Positions 53,401 through 63,214 of a stretch of 64,000 nucleotides of DNA are shown piece after piece (the first letter of the stretch is position 1; each line of letters begins with the position of its first letter). The DNA lies in NCBI GenBank assembly GCA_010909165.1, contig MU008164.1:1798001-1862000 (forward strand). The letters are read 5' to 3'. Below the pieces are notes generated by a model. That model did not search any database. It worked only from the letters and a program-made list of their open reading frames with translations, and was not told the origin of the DNA. A program made the translations under genes and the position numbers. Source of the DNA: Anthoceros angustus (Eukaryota > Streptophyta > Anthocerotopsida > Anthocerotales > Anthocerotaceae).

Positions 53401-55400
53401 TGAAAGGGCTCTGTGAAGAGGTAGGCGCTAGATGTGTGTGCAGAAGTGGAGTAGGAGCGCCTAGGCTAGTTTAGCTAGCCTGAGGTTATTTTGCTTGCCT
53501 TTTCAAGGCCTGTGGATGCACTGGTGCCTTGCAAGAGGCAGGCATCTGCACTCGCAAAATTGTTGGAAACAGCGCAGCTAGAAAATGACATGTCACATCG
53601 GTGGGCAGCTGCTTGGTGGGCATGGAGGACAAATGTGGTGAAGTGGAAGATGCACGCGTACGCTAGGTCATTCACGGTTTGAACTGCAAAGAGGTGGGGA
53701 CATGGAATGCCCTGAGGATGATAGCTGGGCATGTACTGTCAGCAAGGGCGCTGTTGATGAAGAGGCATTTTTGCAATTGCAAGATCTGTATGGACAAATG
53801 GAGAAAGGCATCCCGTAGAACGTTGCAACTTTTGAGAGGCAGGCATGTCGATGCCTTCGTCTCCTAGCCTCTCAAGCTGTCACCGTGGAATGCTGGAAAG
53901 CCGATGACAATTGTCCCAGCTATGTGATGCAAGCAGGAACGCCGACGGTGTATGCACACAAAAGGGGCCACACAAGAGACATGCTTGGTGGGCAGCTGCC
54001 TGGTGGGCATACAAATAGTGACAGGACTCTTGGTGGCCATGAAAATGGAGTCCTGACAAATAAATATGGCGAAGTGGAAGATGCACGCTAGGCTATTCAC
54101 GGTTTGGACTCAAAAGAGGTGAGGTACAAGGAATGTCCTGCTGATATCTGGGCATGTAATGTCAGCAAGGGCTTTGTTAACTTGATAAAGAGGCTTGATC
54201 TGTATGGACATTTTGGAGAAAAGCATCCCGTAGAATCTTGCAGCTTTTGACAGGCAGGCATGTCGACTTACATGATGCCTTCGTCTCCTCACCTCTGAAG
54301 ATGTCACCGTGGAAAGCTAGAAAGACGATGACGATTGTCCCTATGTGATGCAAGCAGGAACGCCGACGGTGTATGCACACAAAAGGCATGCTTGTGGGCA
54401 CTAGTCTTAACTGGTAGACGTATGAATGCAACCTGTACCGAACTGGACTATGCAAGCTGGGTTTTTTCTACTGGTTTGGCACAAGAACGAGTCCATCTGC
54501 AAGCAAAACAAAATTGTTGCTACCAGCAGCAGCGGCAGCTTCGGACTCTGACTCTGGGACCTGGGTAGGTAGGACACAGTTGCAGGGACCTGAAAGAGTA
54601 GTCCACATCGTCAAGCTCCTCGCCCTTCTTCCTTAGTATGTCGGCTATGCGAACGAGTCTTTCCATTACATGTCATCTACAATCTACAACCTACAATTCT
54701 ACCCCATGTCCTTTTGATTTCCGGGATATGGATCGTTACAAGAATACCTTCGCCATACCCACCAGCGTGTCACTTTCAGCAACCTTCGTTTTACAATCTG
54801 TGATTAGAGCTGCCTGCCCTCAGATTTTGCAAGGCACAAGTGCTTCCATCCGCCTTGAAAAGGCAAGCAAAAGGAACCTCGATAGTCAAAAGCAGGAGCT
54901 CCTACTCTGTTGCTGCACACAGATCAAGCACTCTTCACAGAGCCCTTTCTGTGCGTACCCAGCTGTCAAGGAAGTACATGGCACCACATTCCTTGAGAGG
55001 CCCAACTGTCAAACACCCGGCGTGCATCTTGCAGTTCGTTAAATTTTGCATACACGTCCACCAGGCAGTCAGTACTGTTGCCCATCAAAATGTCACATTA
55101 TACCTGTCCCCTTCCACAATTTGGAAGTGCAGTTGCTCCTGCCTTTCTGTCAGGCGCCAGTGCTTGCACAGGCCTTCAGAATGCATGCAAGCAAAAGTAA
55201 CATGGTCAGCCACAATCAGGCTCTCTTGCTCTATTGGCTGAGCCCTTGCATTGCATACCCAGCCAGCTCTAGTGCCGCCTATGTCACCACATCCTTTCTG
55301 GTGAAAGTGTCGAACATGGCGTTAGACAGAGCATGCATACGGGGCGTATACGAATATATTCGCTAATAAAAGAATAACGGTTCTAGGTATTGGCTGGCCA
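53400..55400. pseudogene. PPR cassette, third copy
   Basis: Follows 35800-37720 in the same orientation and 16900-19850 inverted. It contains PPR words on the plus strand (KCGEVEDAR-like near 53640 and 54070), the mirrored exon-like segment at 54420-54660 and the minus-strand PPR fragment at 54730-55300. Like the 35.8-kb copy it has a single unit of the sequence that is doubled at 17.6-19.8 kb. Confidence 0.6.
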
Positions 55401-55499
55401 CTTCTGCCGTAGAAATCCCAGTCACACAAGGGTTTGAAATGCATGTGATTCTGTCATTCCCGCCGGAACTAGGAACTTCTCAGACTGAAGCCGCCAGGG

Positions 55500-56285
55500 A
55501 TGAGGAGGGCTGGGAACTTTTGGACTGAGCTGGCTGGTCGCCCGAGTGGTCGTATTAGGTCACCGTCGCTTGAAGGGGTGCCACGGCCGAGAACGTTCGA
55601 GGCCGGGCGCCCTGACAAGCGACCGTTACCTTGCCTAAGGGACGCACTTGGGGCCTTGTTTTGGGCCTCGGCGCGCTCGTCATGGCTGTCCTTCCTGCTG
55701 AAACTAGGAACTTCTGAGACTGAGCCGCAGTTCTTCGCCAGGGATGAGGAGGGTCGTCTTTTGTGGGACAGTCTTCTCGCGCGGAGGCTGGGAGGACCAA
55801 CCAATGATCATCAGAGGCATGAGTTGCTTCAAGTGCGAACATGGATCGAGAAACCCTGTAACAGCTGCAAGTCTTGCAAGGTTGGTTGGCGGAACCGTTG
55901 CATGCACACAGCTTCAAGATGAAGCCTTGTTTGTGGAGTAATCTGTACCAAGAGTGTCTGGAGATGATTCTGGCAAGGCTGCCATTGGGCAGCCGCGTTC
56001 GCTTCTCTATCGTTGACCCTGGCAGTCTGTCTTGGCATCTTCAGATTTGAAGGGCTTGTATGATTCCGTGGAGCCTGGACTTGCACCTCCGGTGTACAGC
56101 TTGCAGTATGACCTTGGCGAGCTAGCTTGGAGAGCTGGATTGTTTCGAGACGAGCGCTCAAGCGGGGTCTGAAAGGGGGAGTTGGCGGATCTCGAGTTTG
56201 GCTTGTCTTTTCTTCCTCCCGAACTCCATGCTTTCAGAGCCCGGGAGTTCCTTGTCAAGGACGGATTGATGCATCTTCAAGGTTG
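55500..56285 (+). pseudogene. F-box gene copy 4, head and F-box
   Basis: Plus strand. The Cys-rich head lies near 55830-55910 (alternative-frame words CEHGSRNP, VGWRNRC), then KPCLWSNLYQECLEMILARL and PLGSRVRFSIV of the F-box at 55920-56010, then LEFGLSFLPPELHAFRAREF at about 56195-56255. It stops at about 56285 after FLVKDGL, before the acidic tract. Upstream, 55540-55690 is unrelated GC-rich sequence inserted into the flank that is continuous in 37860-37960. Confidence 0.6.
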
Positions 56286-56409
56286 ACGGACAGAAGCCTG
56301 AGACTCAGCGTCCCCATATGTCGGTCTCTCAATTATATGGCGCTGGGTTGCAGGGGATGGGGATGGGGACGGCTAGGGATACACACTCTGAGTTTCAACC
56401 TTTGGTCTT

Positions 56410-56775
56410 TCATGCTTCTGTTTGTCTGTCAGCCTTGAAGATGCAAACCAATCCGTCCTTCACAACGTATTCTTGGATTCCGAAAGTTTGGAATTCTAGA
56501 GGAAGGAAAGACAAGTTAACCTCGAGAACCTCCATCTGCCCATTTCAGACAGCGTTTGAGCTCGCGTCTCGAAGAAGCCAACTCGCCAAGCTCGTACTAC
56601 ATTCTACACACCGGAAGTGCAGGTGAGGCTCCACGGAGTCACACGCGCGTGAAATATGTGGATGCTAAGGAAGACTGCCAGTCCTTGGAGACAATGGAGA
56701 AGCAAACGCGGCTGCCCAATCGCAGCCTGGCCAGAATTATCTCCAGGGGCAGATTGCACCACAAACAAGGCTTCA
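56410..56775 (-). pseudogene. F-box gene copy 5, F-box part, inverted
   Basis: Minus-strand F-box: MKPCLWCNLPLEIILARLRL, VCFSIVSKDWQSSLAS at 56775-56660, then down to the FVVKDGL equivalent at about 56450. It faces copy 4 tail to tail with about 125 bases between, of which 56340-56390 is a remnant of the post-F-box spacer. Confidence 0.6.
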
Positions 56776-57787
56776 TTTGGAAGAAAGCGCGCACATCACC
56801 GTCATTGTTTTGTGTGTGCAGAAACATATAGAACCTGTAAGCATTACAGGTCCAAGGATAATAGCTGGCACGCCACGGCCCCGACGCAGCCATTCTGGTT
56901 TTTCATCTTCATACGGAACAACAACTGGCCTGAGTAGTTTTTGTGCACCGGTCGTCCTAGGAAACAGCAGTTGGCCTCAGTAGTTTTTGTGCACTGGCCT
57001 TCCTAGGAAACAACGGTTGGCCTCAGTAGTTTTTTGTGCAATAGTGAACTGTAAGAAACAAAGGGGACCAGGGAGATAAACATCCTCTATCTCGAAAGGG
57101 GCTGAGTTACTGTTTCTGTTATAAAGAGTAATGTCGCGCAGAGGCCATAAAGAGGTAATCTCGCGCAAGAGGCCATAAAGAGGTAATCTCGCGCAGAAGC
57201 CATAAAGAGGGTAGTCTCGTGCACAGGCAATAAAAGAGGGTAATCTTGCGGAGAAGCATAAAGAGGGTAATCTTGCGCAGAAGCATAAAGAGGGTAATCT
57301 CGCGCAGAGGCCACACACGAGGTGGCTGACGTTATTTGAGGAGTACCAACGTCCCGACGAAGATGAGGATACAGTGCCAAGAGTTATATGCAAATTCTTT
57401 GCATGGCGGGGGATACTTTTGGACCCAGATATATGGCGAGCATTGGATGACATTAAGGGTGCATGACAAGGCCGAGGACTATGTCAGTAGCAACGGTGAA
57501 GTAGCTGATTGAGCAACCTTGTTAGATTGTTAGGTGATACCATCTACTTCACTATTTTTTTTAGTGACACTGTCCTCGACCCTGAAGAGGGGTTGTGAAC
57601 GCACTTGGTGGGATACAACATTCTCGACAATGCATGGAGTCTCATTTCCAAAGGTGAGAGTACCTTATTCTGGAGCGATTCGCACGGTCTCTTCTTACCG
57701 AATGATCTCTGTGTTTGACACGTTTCCATGTTCAACTGTGTCAGGTGTGTGTAGTCCATGTGCACTTTAGGACACCTCTCAAAGTAT
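56775..57787 (+). pseudogene. F-box gene copy 6, C-terminal half with minisatellite
   Basis: Plus strand. It begins inside the ESAHITVIVLCVQ stretch, directly against the inverted copy 5 at about 56775, and continues through the C-terminal half to CERTWWDTTFSTMHGVSFPK (57585-57650) and FDTFPCSTVSGVC. The VIWDG region is interrupted by a minisatellite at 57119-57312. It is the mirror of 31000-32062. It is joined at about 57787 to the alcohol dehydrogenase exon of the next cassette. Confidence 0.6.
57119..57312. repeat. 27-28-base minisatellite, mirror copy
   Basis: About seven imperfect units of 'gtaatctcgcgcagaggcca' plus 'taaagag'. Inverted counterpart of 31666-31895, at the same place in the F-box gene; unit order and number differ slightly. 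Confidence 0.8.
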
Positions 57788-58575
57788 GGTCGATGGTCCC
57801 CACACGCTGAAAGGCGTAGTCCACTCCTCCGTCTGTCATATGAGCGATCACCTGAAATATCCGGTCCAGACTCCGCTTCCGTGTCGACATCCTTGCCAGA
57901 GGTGCAAGAAAAACTGCTGACTTTGTACTCCATGTCTGTCTACCTGGTGAATGGGCTTGTCGTGATAGACGAAGTCTGTGGCTCGAAAACATGACCTGGG
58001 GAGAACATGAGGCTCGTCACCATTAAAAGCCCACCATCTATCTACTACAGCAAGAGTGACATTCATGACATCTACCTGGTGCAGCCTTCTCTGGGCTCAC
58101 ATCAACTCCAATGATCCCAGAAGCTCCAGCCACTCGGGCACCTTCAGCCACCTGCCACAAACACACGATCAGGTCAATGGATGCAGACGACCAGAGCAGA
58201 GCACTCAGAGGATTCACGCTTGCCAGAGGGACACATGAAAGTCCTACCGCTAGTCCTACAGTTCCAAGGCCAAAGATGGCCACAAGTTGATCGAGCATGC
58301 ACTTTGGCACTCTTCCAAGCAGCTCCCAGGCCTGCAGAATTACATGGTAAGGACGCTACTCCCTCAACTAAACGAATTGCTATTACTGAAATCATCGAAC
58401 CTGTGGCCACTCCACAGGTGAGAAGGCACACTCCGTGAAGGGGAGCCTCTGGGCTCACTTTCATGAACGACACAGCCATGCGACATTAATGTGTATTGGC
58501 TGAACGGAAGGTGCCCAAGCACTGGTACACCAGCTTTCCATTCCAGGTGAAGCAAGTCTCGCATTTCCCGCGCGG
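57788..58575 (-). pseudogene. Alcohol dehydrogenase-like gene, truncated mirror copy
   Basis: Minus-strand copy of exons 1 to 5 of the gene at 24004-25270. Exon 3 is better preserved here (VAEGARVAGASGIIGVDVSP is in frame, ending at a GT donor), while exon 2 has the same extra T and exon 1 the same in-frame stop. Exon 5 is cut after VDYAFQRVGTID at about 57788 and joined to F-box 3' flank sequence; the last exon is missing. Dead as read. Confidence 0.8.
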
Positions 58576-58912
58576 GCAGTGCGTATCTCGTCGGTGACGT
58601 TGGCGTTTAAGGTTTGCACATGGTGGTTTTGTCACATTGAAATTTAAGGTTTGCACATGTTGGTTTTGTCACATTGACATTAGAGGCAATCCTGGGAGAG
58701 AAAAAAGGAAGCGCATGATGAGTAAGCCCTAAATTGATTGACATGTCTGTCGTGGCGCGCCCACACTCTCTGTTGTCAGAGTGATTTGAGTGGAGACCAC
58801 TTGATAAATCTTCGACGTTCCTCCTTTCCCCGCCGGAGTGGGAACTTCGCACGGTCCCCGTGTGCGGGAGTGAGAACTTCACACCGTCCCCGGTGTCTTC
58901 GCTTAATTGTCG
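58576..58912. other. Spacer between alcohol dehydrogenase and F-box, mirror copy
   Basis: Mirror of 23640-24003, including the 37-base direct repeat ('ggttttgtcacattgaaatt' and 'ggttttgtcacattgacatt') at about 58625-58685. It would be the common upstream region of the two divergent genes. No clear TATA box. Confidence 0.45.
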
Positions 58913-60892
58913 ATGGTGAACGTGAGATCGTGGATCCGCATCAACCGCTTGTGCCAAGAATGTAAGGAGTGGAATCAAGGGTGGGACGATTCCCATCCGA
59001 GGTTGGAGGCTTTGCTGGGTCGAGGGTTGGAGCAACGGGCTGCCAATGTAAACGCGGGCGATGATGGGGAGGACCAAGGTCCAATGTTCTTCAGAAGCAC
59101 GAGGTGCTCTTCATGCCGAACATGGATCGGGAAACCCCATTTCCAGCTGCAGTTGCTGCACGGGCGGTTGGCGGAACCGTTGGATCCATGCAGCTTCGAG
59201 ATGGAGCCTTGTGTGTGGAGCAATCTGCCCCAAGAGTGTCTGGACACAGTTCTGGCCAGGCTGCCATTGGGCAGCCGCATTCGCTTCTCCATCGTCTGCA
59301 AGGGCTGGCAGTCTTCCTTAGCATCCCCAGATTTGAAGCGCTTGTGTGACTCCGTGGAGCCTCGACCGGTGTGCAGCCTGCAGTACCAGCTTGGCGAGCT
59401 GGCTTCTTTCGAGCCGCCCGCTCAAACGCCGTCTGAGACAGGGAGTTGGAGGTTCTGGAGCTTGGGTTGTCCTTTCTTCCTCCCAAATTCCAGTCTTTCG
59501 GAGCCAGGAGTTCCTTGTGAAGGACGGACTGGTTTGCATTTTCAAGCTCGACAAACCGAAGACCGAAAGACCTAAGCTTGAAACTCAGCCTCTCCCGGTG
59601 TCTGTATGTAATACATATTATGGCGCTGGAGTGGGGAATGGGGATGGGGATGGGGATGATGAGGATGATGAGGAAGACGCAGATGAAGACGAAGAGGAGG
59701 AGGAGGAGGAGGAGGAGGAGAGGCATTGCAACGGAGATGGGGAGGAGGATGATGACACGGATGCAGACGAGGAGAGGCATTGGAACGAGGATGGGGATGC
59801 GGATGGGGATGATGCAGAGAGTGATGAGGATGATGAGGATGAGAAGGATGAAGAAGAGGAGGAGAAGGAGGAGGAGGAGGATGAGGAAGAGGGAGAGGAG
59901 GAGGAGGAGCCTTTGGATGAAGAGGGGTGGATGAGGAGAGGTATTTTACAGCAGAGAACATACATAAGTGCTCTCGAGATTATGATGACGAGAGCGAGAA
60001 GGCAGTAGGTATGAGTTTCTGCGTTGCCAATCCTATTACCAGAACATTCAAAGAGCTGCCACCTCAGTTTGGCATGGAAGCTGACTTCCACGAGTACCCA
60101 GAATCTTGGAGATTCCAATTTGAGGTGGAAGAAAGCGGGACTTCACTGTCATCGTTTTGTGTGTGCAGAGAGGCATACCAACTGCAACCATCTACAGGTC
60201 CAAGGATGATAGCTGGAAAGCCACGGCCCTGTCTCAACCACTCTGGTTTTCCGTCTTAGTGGGAAAAACGACTGGCCTCAGTACTTTTGTGCAGTGCTGA
60301 TCAACTGTGCGAAGCAAAGTGGACCCACTTGATGAACATCCACTGTCTGGAAAGTGGCCGAGTTATTTGGGATGGGAAATACCAAGGTCCTGATGAAGAT
60401 ATGGATACGGTGCCCAGAGCTATCTGCAAATTCTTTGCGTGGCGGGGTAGAATTTGGCGCCTTCAACAAGACGACCACCAGCACAATTTGGTGAATTTTG
60501 GGTTTTGGGAGCTGGAAAGGAGCCCATATATGTGGCGCAAGGTATCGGTTCTGCCTGAGCATTTGCACAAAGTGCTCTTCGATTCGCAGAGGTATCAGCG
60601 GCGGGCGAGGAATCGGAGGATCCGGTTGGATGGAGCAACCTTGTTGGGTGATACAATGTATTTCAGTGTTGCTACGGACGTTGTCCTCGACCATGACGGG
60701 AGTGCACGCACTTGGTGGGCTACCACCTTCTCCAGAATGCATGGAGTCACATTTCCAAATGCGAGAGTGAATTCGTCTGGAACAAATATTCGTGCCCTCT
60801 CTTCCGGCCGAATGGTTTTGGTGTTTGACAGGTTTCTAGTTCAACTCTGTCAAGTGTGTGCTGTTGGAAGCTGTGTTCAAGTTCGTAGCTGA
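58913..60892 (+). pseudogene. F-box protein copy 7, mirror of copy 2
   Basis: Starts at ATG 58913. Head with LCQECKEW and RCSSCRTW, then LLHGRLAEPLDP (to about 59195); F-box WSNLPQECLDTVLARLPLGS with VCKGWQSSL (59217-59325); DLKRLCDSVEPRP; after a one-base loss near 59450 the frame changes and changes again near 59505; FKLDKPKTERPKLE; acidic tract 59630-59935; then SFCVANPITRTFKELPPQFG (60015-60075), YPESWRFQFEVEES, SGRVIWDGKYQGPDED (60350-60400) and YMWRKVSVLPEHL. Both frameshift positions match or nearly match copy 2. The acidic tract is one codon longer than in copy 2. As an SCF adaptor it would recognise an unknown substrate. Confidence 0.65.
59630..59935 (+). repeat. Acidic-tract microsatellite of F-box copy 7
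   Basis: GAT/GAG/GAA-rich run encoding about 100 residues of mostly Asp and Glu, with a (GAG)n core at about 59690-59720 and a nested longer repeat around 'gaggcattgcaacggagatg' / 'gaggcattggaacgaggatg'. Confidence 0.8.
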
Positions 60893-60959
60893 CTCGAATG
60901 GGTAGAACCTCGGACTGGTCGGAGCCGAAAGTGTCTAGAAGGCTGCCAACCGTTTCCTG

Positions 60960-61675
60960 CAACAAGATCTGAAGTAGTTTTGGTTGAGAACATGAGAAGC
61001 ACAGACATTGATACCCACCACTTTCCTTCAATTTTGCATATGCAGAGAGCCTTAATTTTCCTTTTTCTTATTGCAGAGGAAGATGGCTCCGCTCTAAGAC
61101 TTTGTCTTGGCAGTTGCGCACCTGTATATCAGAACTTGGGAGATTGTCCTCAGAGGGGTAGATTGGGGGAGGTGCAAGCGACAAGAGTCGTGGTTCCGAG
61201 AAAACATGTCGTGATGGACCGGTGTTCAGAGTCCATAAACTGTCCTACCAAACACGAGCACAATCCGTTGTCGGAGGTCTCTGGCCAGGCTGGCTTTTTA
61301 TTATTCTGTCCGCTGGAAACCCCCGGCCCAGTGCAAGGTGATGGAAGAAGTGTGATCAGCCTGTGTGTGTGTGTTTGTGTCATCGGCAAGCCTCCATTGA
61401 TAGATAGGACCATGATGATATGAACACCCGGCGCGTCCAAATATGGGATATGTATGGTTTCAATGATGTTAATGTCGGGAGGCTTACGCGCACACTTGTA
61501 GGATTGTATGAATTCCTGTTTATGGAGTCTCCATGTATACGGGCTCATGGCTACCCGTTCTCTACATGGTTGGAAAGACATCGGTGTACAAGGACACTGG
61601 CAACCTCAGATAGTGCCTTCTGGACATTGACCTGGCCTGGGCCTGCACTGACGGACGAGCTCGTACAAGTAATCA
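60960..61675 (+). repeat. F-box 3' flank module
   Basis: Follows F-box copy 7 and mirrors 20880-21590. Contains 'ccttcaattttgcatatgca', a GT run (61358-61377) and 'gacgagctcgtac'. A 'cttattgcagaggaagatgg' stretch here gives a plausible AG acceptor, with an open frame of about 30 codons after it. Confidence 0.6.
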
Positions 61676-61676
61676 A

Positions 61677-61719
61677 CCTGTTATCTAGATAACAGGCTTA
61701 TGCTCTAGATCTAGAGCAT
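61677..61719. repeat. Pair of adjacent palindromes, third copy
   Basis: Perfect 20-base palindrome CCTGTTATCTAGATAACAGG at 61677-61696 and perfect 20-base palindrome ATGCTCTAGATCTAGAGCAT at 61700-61719. Confidence 0.9.
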
Positions 61720-61759
61720 TTGCTTCACGGTGGCGTAGAGCATTCATGTCCACCAGAGC

Positions 61760-62690
61760 AGGCAACTGCCCACAAGCATGTCTTTTCGTTTGCGTGCGGG
61801 CCCGATAAAAAACTCTGATGCATACACGGGTGTCGGCGTTCCACCTTGCATCACACATTGACAATCGTCATCGTCTTTCCTGGCACGGTGCTTGCATCAC
61901 ACATTGACAATCGTCATCGTCTTTCCTGGCACGGTGACATCTTTAGAGGTTTGGATCTCGACGAAGGCATCATTTATGTACGTCGACATGTCTGACTGTC
62001 AAAAGCTGCCGGATTCTACGGGATGCTTTTCTCCCAATATACTTTACATGCCCAGCTATCAGGGCCTTCCATATGCATGTCCCCACCTCTTTTGAGTCCA
62101 AAGCGTGAATGACCTAGCGTGCATCTTCCACTCCGCCACATTTGTCCTCCATGCCTGCCCTAGGCCTCTTGCAAGGCACTAGCATCCACTTGCAGGTCGT
62201 CAGATTTTGCATAAATGCATGTTCACGATCCAGGCTAGCTGTTGCCGACCAGAATGTCACTTTGTAGCTGTCTTGTTTCCACAATTGGCAAGTGCAGCTG
62301 CCTGCCATTCTTTAAGTTACGCACCAGTGGTTGCACAGGCCTTCAAAAAGACAAGCAAAAGTGACATGGACAATCAGGCCCCCCTGCCCTCTTGGCTGAG
62401 TCCTCGCTCGGCTGTCCATACGCCAGAAACACAAGTGTCTCCCTTAAGCTTGTATGACATGGGCTCTTCCCAGTTCACAACCTCGCGTCCACTTCTCTTG
62501 CAAGGGCTAGTATCCCCACAAGCTGATTCGGACCTCATCAGCGCTTCCTGATAGCAGGAATATTTCACCATGTTCCTGGATTGCACATAGAGGCTCCCTC
62601 CACGTACGTGCACACCGTCTGCTCCTGTACACTTGGAGTCAATCCCTTCACGCTTTCCGTTGTTGGCATATGACATTGTGAGGGCCTAGC
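61760..62690 (-). pseudogene. PPR fragment module
   Basis: Mirror of 19890-20770. On the minus strand the word GGVEDAR (near 62115-62140) and LWKQDSYKVTFWSATASLD (near 62285-62230) are the same as in the left arm. An extra 50-base direct repeat ('tgcatcacacattgacaatc') occurs at 61848 and 61891, absent in the left arm. Confidence 0.55.
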
Positions 62691-63030
62691 TAGTGAAAGA
62701 GCGAAGACACGAACGATAGAACTTCGTAGCTTGACTCTTTCGATTAATTATCAACAATACAAAAATACGTTCTTATACGTTATTACAAAACGACGTACTG
62801 AAAACCCTAAACGGATATAATAATGATATAGCCCAATATGCTCAGTACGAGCATGATAACGAGGGATTAGCGACTAAAGCGATGGCCGACATATTATCAC
62901 AATTGAGTGTTGTAGGCGTAGACGGCGGACGCTTAATATCACTCAAATGTGAGCGCTCCCACTCAGCCTCTTTACCGGCTTCGGTAAGAGCATCCACAAA
63001 ACCAGTGAGGTTGAAGTGATTTCGACCAGT

Positions 63031-63085
63031 GGAGGTATAGCAAATGCCATATGTGGAGGTATAGCAAATGCCATATGTGGAGGTA
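63031..63085. repeat. 24-base tandem repeat in the copia remnant
   Basis: 'ggaggtatagcaaatgccat' starts at 63031 and 63055, and the unit begins again at 63079. It sits exactly where the reverse transcriptase is missing, at the deletion junction between RNase H and the integrase-RT linker. Confidence 0.75.
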
Positions 63086-63214
63086 CCATGTCGCGCGCTG
63101 ATCCGAATCGGGAGTGTGTGGGCTATGTCCGGGAGTGAGGGCGGCGCCGGTGCTGTCCAATGTCGGAACCATCAGCCTGCGGCTCCTCCTGAGCATCAGC
63201 GGGAGCAGAGGCAG

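Larger units (their letters stand above)
57788..62690. repeat. Right arm of the 5-kb inverted repeat
   Basis: Mirror of 19830-24790. The outer end at 62690 is cut by the copia element; the inner end lies within an alcohol dehydrogenase exon. Differences from the left arm are isolated substitutions and one- to few-base indels. Confidence 0.85.

Noticed and set aside
54638-55241. Plus-strand frames of 133-134 codons shared with 17027-17599 and 37034-37450
   Set aside because: PPR words are on the opposite strand in each copy; these frames persist only because the DNA was duplicated.
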